From contig CP136064.1 of the NCBI GenBank assembly GCA_032622095.1, positions 183,502,209 to 183,566,208 on the forward strand: a DNA stretch of 64,000 nucleotides, given 5' to 3'. Origin of the DNA: Siphonodentalium dalli (lineage: Eukaryota; Mollusca; Scaphopoda; Gadilida; Siphonodentaliidae). A program made the position numbers and the translations under genes. The stretch's first letter is position 1, and every line of letters begins with the position of its first letter. This document shows, piece by piece, positions 54,101 to 56,677 of this stretch. A model generated the notes under the pieces. It did not search any database. It was not told the origin of the DNA and saw only the letters and a program-made list of their open reading frames with translations.

Positions 54101-55495
54101 ATTTTGCAATAAATCCACATAATTCTTCATATGAAAATAGCAGAGTTCAGCTAATTAGCTGAAGAGTCTTATCCCTGACTAACGTGTGCCAACGGAAATT
54201 GTTGATGGATGCACGGACGGACACACAATATGGCCAAATAAAAATTGATCTGTGTTGCTGGTAAAAGGGTCCAAAAATAAATTGGGGCACTTGGGAAGTT
54301 TCCTATTTTAATTTATTTTTCATTATATTATGTGAGATACCTTACAGACCAGCAAAATGAATCCCTATGAAATGAGTATGTAAACGATCGCGAGGCCGAT
54401 CATAATCAACAGTTCTTTAATCCATCCATTGGCGATAGTAAATGGCTATGATCGGAATCATAATTAATCTACAGTTTTTATGTTGAATAAAAAAGTATTC
54501 TGTTATGTACAAATGTACATAATAACACAAATTATTGGAATTTATGGGTCAAAAGAGAAGGGTTTATACAGCATCATAACTATAGAGTCTCTCACCACTA
54601 TGACAGTGTAAGCAGTTCTATTTATGATGTTGCAAGAAAGTATGACACCAGCTCTGGCTCTTTTTGATGGGACAGTCGCATTTTAACAATCTGAATACCT
54701 ACCATCCAAGGCCCCTTCACACCATATGTCAGATCAATCAGTATGGTAGTTCCCGAGAAGATGTTTAAATGAGTCTCAGTAACTTCATGAAAGAAAATTC
54801 TTTTTGTATTTTACGTTTTTCATTATTAAAGTTTGAGCAAGGAATTAAATCTAAAAACAATTTAAAAATTGAATTTTATTTTTTCGAAAAAGAGTCATAA
54901 CTCCTTAAAAAAAATCTTGGATCAAACCCATATTCGAACTCGATCTGTATTTTTGGCTGAGAAACTTATGTACAATGTTTGGTTCTGATCAGATATAAAA
55001 TGTTTGAGTTATGGCATCATGCATAAAGTGTCTACGAATAGATGGATGAATGGTCAGTCCAGACATTGTCACTATGTATACCATAGTATGAAAATTCAGA
55101 AATTTAAAGAGTTGCACCATTTAAATACAATTCTTAGATATAACACATAGAATAGGAGAGTGTGAATAGAAAATATTTTTTTTTTCAGGTCTAGAATATT
55201 GATGACGGTCAGTGAAAATATTAATCTTTCAAGCGGTGACAAATAGGCCAAAATTAGAGCTTGGGGTGGATGGGTTACCAGAAACATGCATCAACTCTAT
55301 TTTGGCCTAATACTAAGCAACTATTTCACTGACCTGGGTATCCGGAATCTCCTCGTTGTCCTGGCAATCCGTGTTCTGATGAGTCACCCTTTTCACCATT
55401 GAAGCCTGGCATGCCCTGTTCTCCGGATTTACCCTTCACACCATCGACTCCAGGAAGCCCTGAGAATCCAGAAACACCAAATTCACCTTCGAAAC
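14883..55495 (-). CDS. COL4A1-like: Collagen type IV alpha chain (alpha1-like), C-terminal 765 residues in 15 exons; 5' part outside window
   Basis: Type IV collagen chains trimerise and form the network of basement membranes. The reading frame runs 55495-55334, 53536-53441, 50023-49934, 45529-45396, 44226-43920, 37395-37342, 34813-34628, 33456-33323, 30865-30724, 27103-26978, 24937-24730, 20230-20118, 18333-18128, 16555-16469 and 15137-14883. That is 2300 coding bases with no stop until the final TGA and compatible phases at every junction. The first eleven exons encode about 546 residues of Gly-X-Y with short interruptions. The remainder is a full NC1 domain with 12 Cys. NC1 words such as [29 protein letters not shown] and TLKAG match the alpha1-like group. 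Most helix exons start with a split Gly codon, as is usual for type IV genes. The chain normally has about 1650-1800 residues, so roughly 900 N-terminal residues (signal peptide, 7S, early helix) are missing from the window. A very small helix exon could have been overlooked in a long intron. Confidence 0.96.
16135..16292. mobile_element. TA-flanked foldback MITE (CAGTAATGCCC family), shortened right arm
   Basis: Intronic. The left arm is nearly complete. The right arm lacks its inner half, joining GGAAAGCTCTTA to ATTACCCATAATTCTGC. Tips CAGTAATGCCC/GGGCATTACTG, flanked by TA. Confidence 0.9.
16469..16555 (-). CDS. COL4A1-like: COL4 exon: NC1 linker between the two C4 repeats
   Basis: 87 bp, 29 codons, phase 0 on both sides. 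Encodes [18 protein letters not shown] and then [17 protein letters not shown] and WIGYSF are hallmark NC1 words. Acceptor TTCAG, donor GTAATT. Confidence 0.95.
16720..16955. mobile_element. CAGAATGAGGT-family MITE, partial
   Basis: Intronic. Contains the spacer block (GGGTGAACATCACCAACTTC, inverted relative to 20,731) and one palindromic module around 16,838-16,930. The left outer terminus is not evident. Confidence 0.75.
17470..17576. mobile_element. Single left arm of the CAGTAATGCCC MITE
   Basis: Starts CAGTAATGCCC after TA and stops at GGAAAGCTCTCAGTG. No right arm is present. It equals one unit of the array at 1094-2406. Confidence 0.88.
17601..17835. mobile_element. TTAA-flanked MITE, TATATAAGAGAATGCA family
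   Basis: Starts CCCTTTCATGACGGGAGC and ends CCAGTCATGGCAAGG, with TTAA at both sides. Same modules as 11,525-11,771 but in the opposite orientation. Confidence 0.85.
17910..18045. mobile_element. CAGTAATGCCC MITE, truncated right arm
   Basis: Full left arm, then only the inner part of the right arm (CGATGAATGGCAACAAGCCA), then unrelated sequence. It lies about 80 bp from the donor of the next NC1 exon. Confidence 0.85.
18128..18333 (-). CDS. COL4A1-like: COL4 exon: first C4 repeat of NC1
   Basis: 206 bp, starts phase 1 (G|GT), ends phase 0, donor GTAAGT. Encodes [19 protein letters not shown]... with [22 protein letters not shown] and SVCETPGP. It contains five of the 12 NC1 Cys and a Met-rich loop after STPEP. 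In vertebrates this loop provides the sulfilimine Met. Confidence 0.96.
18540..18925. repeat. Degenerate tandem repeat, about 150 bp unit
   Basis: Three diverged units share GAGATA-CAGACAGGATGGACAA, AATACCACT-TTTCCA and a GGAAAACTCAAA-like block. A TTAA-type MITE follows at 18,969. Confidence 0.6.
18969..19185. mobile_element. TTAA-type MITE (CCCTTTCTATACTAAAT family), degraded
   Basis: CCCTTTCTTTATTAAATACA left tip, GTTGAACTTATTATCTGAAC core, ATGAATAATAGACAATTCC block, and right tip near TATCGAAAGG. Intact TTAA flanks are lost. Confidence 0.72.
19249..19452. mobile_element. TA-flanked foldback MITE (CAGTAATGCCC family)
   Basis: Both arms are present. The left tip is degenerate (CCATAATGCCC) and the right tip GGGCATTACTG is intact. 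Confidence 0.88.
20118..20230 (-). CDS. COL4A1-like: COL4 exon: start of NC1
   Basis: 113 bp, phases 2 and 1. Encodes [20 protein letters not shown] and then [32 protein letters not shown] and HNQDLG-like words define the N-terminus of NC1. Acceptor TTCTAG, donor GTAGGT. Confidence 0.95.
20261..20471. mobile_element. TA-flanked foldback MITE (CAGTAATGCCC family)
   Basis: About 211 bp, both arms present, with diverged tips CAGTAAAGTCC and GGGCATTAGTA. It lies 30 bp upstream of the NC1 exon at 20,118-20,230. Confidence 0.88.
20561..21000. mobile_element. Full-length CAGAATGAGGT-family foldback element
   Basis: Outer inverted tips CTTGAAATAATGTGTCTGTC and GACAGACACAATATTTCAAG. Inside are two palindromic modules and the GATCGGATTGATGTTCCCCA spacer seen in 8555-8940. 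The spacer also holds ATTTTATCTTCTGCAA-TTAGGG, which recurs in that copy. Confidence 0.85.
21085..21356. mobile_element. TTAA-flanked MITE (CCCTTT-GTGCCAGGTCCGAT family)
   Basis: Left tip CCCTTTGAATGCCAGGTCCG and right tip CCTGGCACTAAAAGGG, with TTAA on both sides. It contains the CGCATATATAAGAGAATGCA palindrome and a poly(A/T) stretch. Very similar to 26,338-26,552. Confidence 0.87.
21901..22214. repeat. 147-bp tandem duplication containing the left end of a TTAA MITE
   Basis: TTACAGTAAGGAATCGGAAA starts at 21,901 and again at 22,048, with virtually identical 147-bp units. Each unit includes TTAACCCTTTCAGTGCCAAG, the left tip of the piggyBac-like MITE family. One right tip (CTTGGCACTGAAAGGG then TTAA) closes it at 22,218. 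A MITE end and its flank were therefore duplicated together. Confidence 0.9.
22330..22712. mobile_element. Foldback element with about 60-bp inverted ends
   Basis: GCCATTTCCACTTCGCTGAG...CCATAAATAGAAACCATAT at 22,352-22,413 is repeated inverted at 22,643-22,700. The right end has a short deletion. The interior is unique and no coding signal is seen. Confidence 0.75.
22855..24427 (+). mobile_element. hAT-like DNA transposon, non-autonomous, with BED zinc-finger remnant
   Basis: Perfect 15-bp inverted tips TAGGGTCCTGCGAAT/ATTCGCAGGACCCTA and a perfect 8-bp duplication ACATCAGG at 22,847-22,854 and 24,428-24,435. Eight-bp duplications are diagnostic of hAT elements. ATTCGATTCGA-rich subterminal stretches lie just inside both tips. 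At about 23,927-24,004 (+) the frame reads [10 protein letters not shown]...TTHLSTQHY, matching the CxxC...TTxLxxH pattern of a BED finger, the usual N-terminal domain of hAT transposases. The catalytic domain is absent. Confidence 0.92.
23891..24112 (+). pseudogene. BED-type zinc finger fragment of a hAT transposase
   Basis: A 73-codon frame has C-D-E-C at its Cys pair and [10 protein letters not shown] for the His part. No DDE or dimerisation (hATC) domain follows. It could be one exon of a longer ancestral transposase that was deleted. Confidence 0.65.
24730..24937 (-). CDS. COL4A1-like: COL4 exon: end of triple helix and junction to NC1
   Basis: 208 bp, phases 1 and 2. Gly-X-Y runs from (G)[15 protein letters not shown] to [14 protein letters not shown] and then FYFTR. 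The next exon completes R and continues HSQT. This matches the normal helix-to-NC1 junction (G-(F/Y)-L-(L)-x-(K/R)-HSQT in the family). Donor GTATCT. Confidence 0.95.
24996..25250. mobile_element. Foldback MITE with about 75-bp arms
   Basis: CGTATGTTTTTCAAGAGTTA, CTATCCTGGAAACG and TCTGCATCTTTCCAC on the left recur inverted at 25,180-25,250 (GTGGAAAGGTGCAGA...TTTTGAAAAACCTACG). The loop is AT-rich. It lies about 60 bp upstream of the exon at 24,730-24,937. Confidence 0.82.
25431..25585. mobile_element. CAGTAATGCCC MITE with internal deletion
   Basis: Tips CAGTAATGCCC and GGACATTACTG. Arms are shortened asymmetrically, with GGAAATATG joined to CTCTCCGATGAATGG. Confidence 0.87.
26338..26552. 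mobile_element. TTAA-flanked MITE (CCCTTT-GTGCCAGGTC family)
   Basis: CCCTTTGAGTGCCAGGTCTG left, GGGCACTCAAAGGG right, TTAA at 26,334-26,337 and 26,553-26,556. It holds the same GCGAGTCGACCATAGGTCGC palindrome as 21,085-21,356. Confidence 0.87.
26727..26944. mobile_element. TTAA-type MITE (CCCTTTCTATACTAAAT family), left end lost
   Basis: GGAAATGTTCAGATAATAAG and its inverse around a CAACAAACGACC centre, then ATGTATACTTTAATAACTGA and ATTTAGTATAGAAAGGG followed by TTAA. It ends about 34 bp from the next collagen exon. Confidence 0.78.
26978..27103 (-). CDS. COL4A1-like: COL4 exon: triple helix
   Basis: 126 bp (a multiple of 9), phases 1 and 1, acceptor TTTTCAAG, donor GTAAGA. Encodes (G)[19 protein letters not shown] and on to [10 protein letters not shown]. 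In GPPPLRG, Pro (CCA) stands where the repeat expects Gly. Confidence 0.94.
27140..27624. mobile_element. TTAA-flanked MITE (AGGCCCACTTAAT family)
   Basis: Tips AGGCCCACTTAATTTTCGA and TCGAAAATTAAGTGAGCCC with TTAA on each side. It contains a run of 12 G near 27,437. Same family as 13,881-14,327. Confidence 0.88.
27625..28372. other. Intron sequence, nothing recognised
   Basis: AT-rich with no exon-like Gly-X-Y and no identified repeat. From about 28,260 it turns C-rich and looks like a degenerate fringe of the adjacent satellite. Confidence 0.5.
28373..30337. repeat. Satellite, unit about 507-517 bp, about 3.8 copies
   Basis: Units begin near 28,373, 28,890, 29,397 and 29,914 at GCCCGGACC-CCATATGGACT and contain CAGCCCGGACC several times. 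Copies are highly similar. The first three contain the same 102-codon open frame and the fourth is disrupted by indels. The base composition is more GC-rich than the flanks. The array sits in a collagen intron. Confidence 0.93.
30724..30865 (-). CDS. COL4A1-like: COL4 exon: triple helix with a GEVIDG interruption
   Basis: 142 bp, starts phase 0, ends phase 1, acceptor TTTACAG. Encodes [18 protein letters not shown] and continues to [16 protein letters not shown] has four residues between glycines, a normal type of COL4 interruption. Confidence 0.94.
31369..31625. mobile_element. TTAA-flanked MITE (CCCTTTCTATACTAAAT family)
   Basis: CCCTTTGCATACTAAATAGC left, CACTTCGTTTAGACAGGG right, TTAA at both ends. 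Internal inverted GTTCAGATAACAAGTTCAAC/GTTGAACTTATTATCTGAAC. Confidence 0.85.
31687..31819. mobile_element. CAGTAATGCCC MITE, left arm mostly deleted
   Basis: CAGTAATGCCCTAAATAAAC is joined directly to the loop region. The right arm is complete to GGGCATTACTG. Flanked by TA. Confidence 0.87.
31893..33110 (-). mobile_element. 5'-truncated non-LTR retrotransposon (LINE) fragment
   Basis: Minus strand, the same direction as the collagen gene. It carries the C-terminal end of a reverse-transcriptase ORF (32,511-33,0xx), about 600 bp of 3' UTR with a purine-rich stretch and an inverted repeat (32,125-32,198), then AATAAA (31,920-31,915) and an A-rich end (about 31,893-31,906). Truncated 5' end and A-rich 3' end are standard for LINE insertions. 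Confidence 0.85.
32511..33026 (-). pseudogene. C-terminal part of a LINE reverse transcriptase ORF
   Basis: 171 codons ending in TAA-equivalent stop at 32,511. It contains [28 protein letters not shown] and [20 protein letters not shown]. The CxCGxxxDCEHFxFxCPxY pattern is typical of the zinc-binding tail after the RT domain in Jockey/CR1-like ORF2 proteins. The frame stays open a little further upstream ([13 protein letters not shown]), but the RT catalytic part is absent. Confidence 0.85.
33323..33456 (-). CDS. COL4A1-like: COL4 exon: triple helix
   Basis: 134 bp, phases 1 and 0, acceptor TTTTCAG, donor GTAAGT. Encodes (G)[18 protein letters not shown] to GFPGLKGYS without interruption inside the exon. 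Confidence 0.94.
33671..34456. repeat. 391-bp tandem duplication
   Basis: CTGCCAATTTGGGAATATAG occurs at 33,671 and 34,062, with nearly identical sequence following for one full unit each time. Each unit includes a half module of the CAGAATGAGGT MITE family (33,805 and 34,195). The few differences suggest a recent event. Confidence 0.92.
34571..34596. mobile_element. Right-tip fragment of the CAGTAATGCCC MITE
   Basis: GGAGTCGAATATTTCGGGCA followed by TTACTGTA only. It lies 30 bp downstream of the adjacent exon's donor site. Confidence 0.65.
34628..34813 (-). CDS. COL4A1-like: COL4 exon: triple helix with two imperfections
   Basis: 186 bp, phases 1 and 1, acceptor TAACAG, donor GTTTGT. Encodes (G)[18 protein letters not shown] to [17 protein letters not shown] has Ala (GCC) where Gly is expected. 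PGHGRRG lacks one residue in a triplet. Both are natural-looking COL4 interruptions. Confidence 0.94.
35370..35640. repeat. Tandem duplication of about 150 bp
   Basis: GATTCTCTTGAAAACAGC, GATTCTCG(T/C)AAAATTT, and CATCCTGCTTGTGCCTTCAA followed by ATAAAGCTTTG occur twice in order (35,382-35,516 and 35,529-35,640). Confidence 0.8.
36298..37236. mobile_element. hAT-like non-autonomous element, 939 bp
   Basis: Inverted tips CAGACCTGTTAC/GTAACAGGTCTG with a perfect 8-bp duplication GTCTTCAC at 36,290-36,297 and 37,237-37,244. It has no transposase. It starts 98 bp from the donor-side of the 54-bp exon's upstream neighbour region and lies wholly within one intron. Confidence 0.9.
37342..37395 (-). 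CDS. COL4A1-like: COL4 exon: 54-bp triple-helix exon
   Basis: Exactly 54 bp, phases 1 and 1, acceptor TTTCAG, donor GTAAGT. Encodes (G)[25 protein letters not shown] carries Ala (GCT) in a Gly slot. 54 bp is the classical ancestral collagen exon size. Confidence 0.93.
37804..39720. repeat. Element with internal about 160-bp tandem array (CCAAGATGGCNGCTGGCGGC)
   Basis: Begins with a small hairpin AGTGTCAATGACACT, then TAGCTCAACTT (37,826). About 11 units of roughly 153-168 bp follow, each with CCAAGATGGC, ATGACCCCAAAATGACTCG and ACGACCTGT. Units alternate between two types, giving a higher-order period of about 318 bp between 38,355 and 38,673. It ends with ACGGACGACGGACGAC and AAGTTGAGCTA (39,705-39,715), the inverse of the left TAGCTCAACTT. 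A second member starts at 62,943. Confidence 0.88.
39721..40299. other. Intron sequence, nothing recognised
   Basis: AT-rich with no exon-like or repeat structure seen. Confidence 0.5.
40300..42860. mobile_element. Harbinger-like DNA element, 2561 bp, non-autonomous
   Basis: Inverted tips GGGAGCATGTCAAAACCT...TTCGCATATGCGAAA match over about 34 bp with one mismatch. The flanks are TTA/TTA (40,297-40,299 and 42,861-42,863). A 3-bp TTA duplication with GGG tips is typical of PIF/Harbinger elements. Both subterminal regions (40,330-40,560 and 42,555-42,835) are full of TTTCG/CGAAA words such as TTTTCGTCATT and GTTTCGAC. I see no transposase or Myb-like ORF, so it is probably a deletion derivative. 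Confidence 0.85.
43455..43664. mobile_element. TTAA-type MITE (CCCTTTCTATACTAAAT family), right flank lost
   Basis: TTAA then CTCTTTCTGTACTAAATACT on the left. The inverted AATGTTTGATAATAAGCTCA core follows, then AATCCATTCAGTATAGCAAGG on the right. Confidence 0.78.
43920..44226 (-). CDS. COL4A1-like: COL4 exon: large 307-bp triple-helix exon with GFRGER
   Basis: 307 bp, starts phase 0, ends phase 1, acceptor ATTTACAG, donor GTTAGT. Encodes 34 uninterrupted triplets from [16 protein letters not shown] to [10 protein letters not shown]. It contains GFRGERG, a GxxGER-type motif of the kind bound by collagen-binding integrins in other collagens, and GINGERG. It is unusually long for a COL4 helix exon and could be a fusion of several ancestral exons by intron loss. 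Confidence 0.95.
44257..44500. mobile_element. TTAA-flanked MITE, reference copy of the CCCTTTCTATACTAAAT family
   Basis: CCCTTTCTATACTAAATACT left tip and ATTCAGTATAAAAAGGG right tip with TTAA on both sides. Core inverted pair AATGTTCAGATAATAAGTTC/GAACTTATTATCTGAGCATT. It begins only 30 bp upstream of the adjacent exon's acceptor. Confidence 0.87.
44564..44776. mobile_element. TA-flanked foldback MITE (CAGTAATGCCC family), intact palindrome
   Basis: 213 bp, arms near-perfect, loop GCTCTTACTGAGAGC, TA on each side. Its left flank CACCCCTCCACCCTTA is shared with the copy at 5475. Confidence 0.93.
44954..45139. mobile_element. TTAA-flanked MITE (AGGCACCGATGGC family)
   Basis: 186 bp. Tips AGGCACCGATGGC/GCCATCCGTGCCT, subterminal GACTATTTTTAACAGC-type inverted blocks, and TTAA on both sides. 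Confidence 0.82.
45156..45353. mobile_element. TTAA-flanked perfect palindrome, 198 bp (99-bp arms)
   Basis: CCCTTTCAGTGCCAAGTCCG...GATGGAAAGAG is followed with no spacer by its apparently exact reverse complement. TTAA lies on both sides (45,152-45,155 and 45,354-45,357). The tips match the piggyBac-like family at 22,003 and 26,338, but the interior is different. No coding content. Confidence 0.93.
45396..45529 (-). CDS. COL4A1-like: COL4 exon: triple helix
   Basis: 134 bp, phases 1 and 0, acceptor TTGCAG, donor AGG|GTAATT. Encodes (G)[18 protein letters not shown] to GEPGRPGFR, joining to GEKG of the next exon. No interruption. Confidence 0.94.
45866..45884. repeat. Poly(C) tract
   Basis: About 18 consecutive C. 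The length is likely polymorphic or error-prone in assembly. Confidence 0.85.
45930..47285. repeat. Diverged tandem repeat, unit about 140-150 bp
   Basis: Recurring blocks TTATGTCCCTGG, ACCTGGTGACCCCATTT, AATCCCAGTCACC-AAGGACC, TACCAATTATAAGCTAAATA and AAGAATTACTATGG occur in the same order at least seven times. A longer about 330-bp segment (AATATGTCTCAATTCTTCAT to GTCAGATTCATCATTCACA) is itself repeated at about 46,827-46,960 and 47,150-47,286. Confidence 0.82.
47534..48328 (-). CDS. 264-codon ORF of unknown function, probably mobile-element derived
   Basis: Longest plain ORF in the window, ATG at 48,326-48,328, TGA at 47,534-47,536. About residues 60-90 are very basic ([20 protein letters not shown]). 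Residues 95-200 are acidic and Ser/Thr/Pro-rich. Residues 205-264 are predicted coiled-coil-like (Ala/Glu/Gln/Arg-rich, [20 protein letters not shown]). After the TGA the same frame continues for 20 codons of a basic tail ending in KKKKAKKKK and then TAA (47,471-47,473). The domain is more GC-rich than surrounding introns. A basic [12 protein letters not shown]-type patch reminds me of uncharacterised repeat-associated proteins in invertebrates, but I cannot name the family. It lies inside a collagen intron, same strand, and could also be a retrocopy. Confidence 0.55.
   Translation of the reverse strand: MELIPDAALAAMQRSQIVDTFSWNLQSNRGYLVLCVEFRTEDAGIQRSSTRSRNAETSRDLKKGPPKKKTPARRRRDAARWAKWKKKMEVTVDQPVTPPCVVQPSSVIAGRSKLSERRPDDSTCMETDDIVPASRDSVDLPEVPAVDVEASGDRDMDTTPDVPAASFNVELDSLPPRTPEYHHIPVSSSSTTSSNTSTATTLSHEEFMADHVIWLQQQAAKAEADGARMDKEIEERHAQAEEQQRNFDKRMEDSDRVLAMVRKA
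48725..49760. repeat. Interspersed repeat with tandem GGGGCATAACTC modules and a GGACACACAGATGGACA tail
   Basis: Blocks GACTGATTTAAAGCAAATTTG and TGGATGTTATAATGGTGTTA align with 10,750-10,815. AAAGGGGCATAACTC and GGACTTTCTCATA-GAAGGCCAC recur two or three times. The ORFs here are short and without domain. Confidence 0.7.
49934..50023 (-). CDS. COL4A1-like: COL4 exon: triple helix, 90 bp
   Basis: 90 bp (10 triplets), phases 1 and 1, acceptor GATTACAG, donor GTATGT. Encodes (G)[18 protein letters not shown] then [19 protein letters not shown] is another GER triplet context. Confidence 0.94.
50368..50630. mobile_element. CAGAATGAGGT-family foldback element, compact copy
   Basis: Outer tips CAAGCCTTGAAATAGTGTGC and CACACTATTTCAAGGCTTG. 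Two palindromic modules, each about 95 bp, sit back to back (about 50,393-50,487 and 50,495-50,586). The long spacer of 20,561-21,000 is absent. Confidence 0.88.
50952..51112. mobile_element. Foldback MITE with about 70-bp arms
   Basis: TACCTGCAGTTTTTTGTTTG, AATACCTGAAAAATCTCA and GAAATATCAAATTTTCAC on the left recur inverted up to CAAACAAAAACTGTAGGTA. The loop is TTGCGGCTGCGAACTTGCGG. Confidence 0.83.
51232..52699. mobile_element. Possible degraded hAT-like element hosting a younger one
   Basis: AGAGTTAGCGCTGT on the left is an imperfect inverse of GGCCAACGCCAACCCT on the right. Near-identical 8-bp flanks TTTTTTAG/TTTTTAAG suggest an old 8-bp duplication. Both sides carry GGCACAAA clusters. 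The right tip recurs at 35,811 (CCAGCGCCAACCCTG). Weak, but it encloses the well-supported element at 51,717. Confidence 0.45.
51717..52589. mobile_element. hAT-like non-autonomous element, 873 bp
   Basis: Inverted tips CAGGGACCAGCC/GGCTGGTCCCTG and a perfect 8-bp duplication GGTCAATT (51,709-51,716 and 52,590-52,597). Both subterminal regions carry CTTCGCC-TATTTTT-GGGCGAAGT blocks. No transposase. Confidence 0.92.
52812..53010. mobile_element. TA-flanked foldback MITE (CAGTAATGCCC family)
   Basis: 199 bp, arms nearly perfect, shortened loop CATCGAGAGC, intact tips and TA flanks. Confidence 0.92.
53441..53536 (-). CDS. COL4A1-like: COL4 exon: triple helix with GISIPG interruption
   Basis: 96 bp, phases 1 and 1, acceptor GTTACAG, donor GTTAGT. 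Encodes (G)[18 protein letters not shown] and [20 protein letters not shown] leaves four residues between glycines. Confidence 0.94.
53940..54240. repeat. Single degenerate unit of the CCAAGATGGC repeat
   Basis: GTGTGCCAAAGGATTTAGTT, CAAAGAGTAACATCCAAGAT and a GGACGGACACAC tail resemble one unit plus the terminal part of 37,804-39,720, with unrelated sequence between. Confidence 0.6.
54391..55095. repeat. Two interspersed repeats shared with 9903 and 10,740
   Basis: 54,391-54,548 matches 9903-10,062. 54,812-55,095 matches 10,850-11,200 (GGTTCTGATCAGATA, AAGTGTCTACGAATAGATGG, CTATGTATACCATAGTATG). Confidence 0.7.
55334..55495 (-). CDS. COL4A1-like: COL4 exon: most upstream exon in window, 162 bp, with RGDS
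   Basis: 162 bp (three times 54), phases 1 and 1, acceptor TTTTTTTCAG, donor GTCAGT. Encodes (G)[15 protein letters not shown] to [10 protein letters not shown]. It contains an RGDS tetrapeptide within the helix. In [10 protein letters not shown], Ser (TCA) occupies a Gly slot. The split Gly codon at its 5' end shows that at least one more exon lies upstream. Confidence 0.94.
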
Positions 55496-55864
55496 CTGAA
55501 AAAAAGAGTGCTCAACATTTATGGAAGCTATAATGCCGATGTATTTAAAAATCTTCATTTAATTGTCCGAATAAGTGTAATATTCTGCTGAATGGCCCAT
55601 ACAGAGTGTATAATTACACCTACCTTTGCTTCAATGCATGTATCTGATTGATCAAGGCGTTCAGATACACTCAGTAGTGATAATCTCTATCAGCTGAGGG
55701 AAGGGTCACTTCCCGCATCACAACGCGCAGTGATATAAGAAATTGGGCGACTGATTCTTACGTGCACTAATTATGTGAATGTAGATGGTGTGTGATTATA
55801 AACATATGTGTGGTTTTCTCATTTCTCTTGGAACTGGTATTTTGTATCCATTCCATCTGTTCTA

Positions 55865-56077
55865 CAGTAATGCCCTAATTAATCGACTCTTTAACCACAG
55901 CAGAATTATGGGTAACTTTTCAGAATTTAGTCGGAAATATGACTTGTTGCCATTCATCGGAAAGCTCTCCCCGAGAGCTTTCCGATGAATGGCAACAAGC
56001 CATATTTCCGACTAAATCCTGAAAAGTTACCCATAATTCTGCTGTGGTTAAAGAGTCGATTAATTATGGCATTACTG
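55865..56077. mobile_element. TA-flanked foldback MITE (CAGTAATGCCC family), intact palindrome
   Basis: 213 bp, near-perfect arms with loop GCTCTCCCCGAGAGC. Both tips read CAGTAATGCCCTAATTAATC-like and its inverse. Confidence 0.93.
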
Positions 56078-56384
56078 TATGTGCAGTTATTAGCATATGG
56101 CATAATGGGTCTTTCCACAGCTGTCAATCAAATAATTATTAGCAGATATTTTCTATCAAACAGCGATCGAGCTGGTCACTTGCTGCATTGAGAATTCTTT
56201 GCCTGTTTTCAAACAACTTTTTTGTTTCAAATCAATAATGTACTGAAATTTAGATTTGCGCATTAATGTTGAAAATTCATCAATGATTATAACAATGATT
56301 TTCATATTGCGTGACAGTTGTAATATACATTATTTCACAAACGAAGACAAAAAGAAGGTATGATCTCAGGTATATTATAAGATA

Positions 56385-56660
56385 CAGTGAAACCTGTTAT
56401 GAACTAACACCCATTTTTCCAAGAAAAACGGTTGCTAATGACAGGTGGTCGATCATAAGAAGTTTCTACCAGAAGTACTAAATTCACATACCCAGACGGT
56501 AAAGCCAAGTAAAATTTTAGTGGATAATAGGGCAAATGTTTCAGTTTATCTTCGTTTATTGAATTAACTAAATTTAACAATAATTTAATTTCAACATAAT
56601 GATAAGGTAAATGAAATATAACAGGTAAAAGTATATACACGACATTAGCGGTCAGATGCT
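56385..56660. mobile_element. Possible single end of a Tigger-like element
   Basis: TA followed by CAGTGAAACCTGTTATGAAC resembles the tips of the neighbour at 56,678. A matching right tip is not seen. Confidence 0.45.
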
Positions 56661-56677
56661 CGTAGCCTGTTTATATA

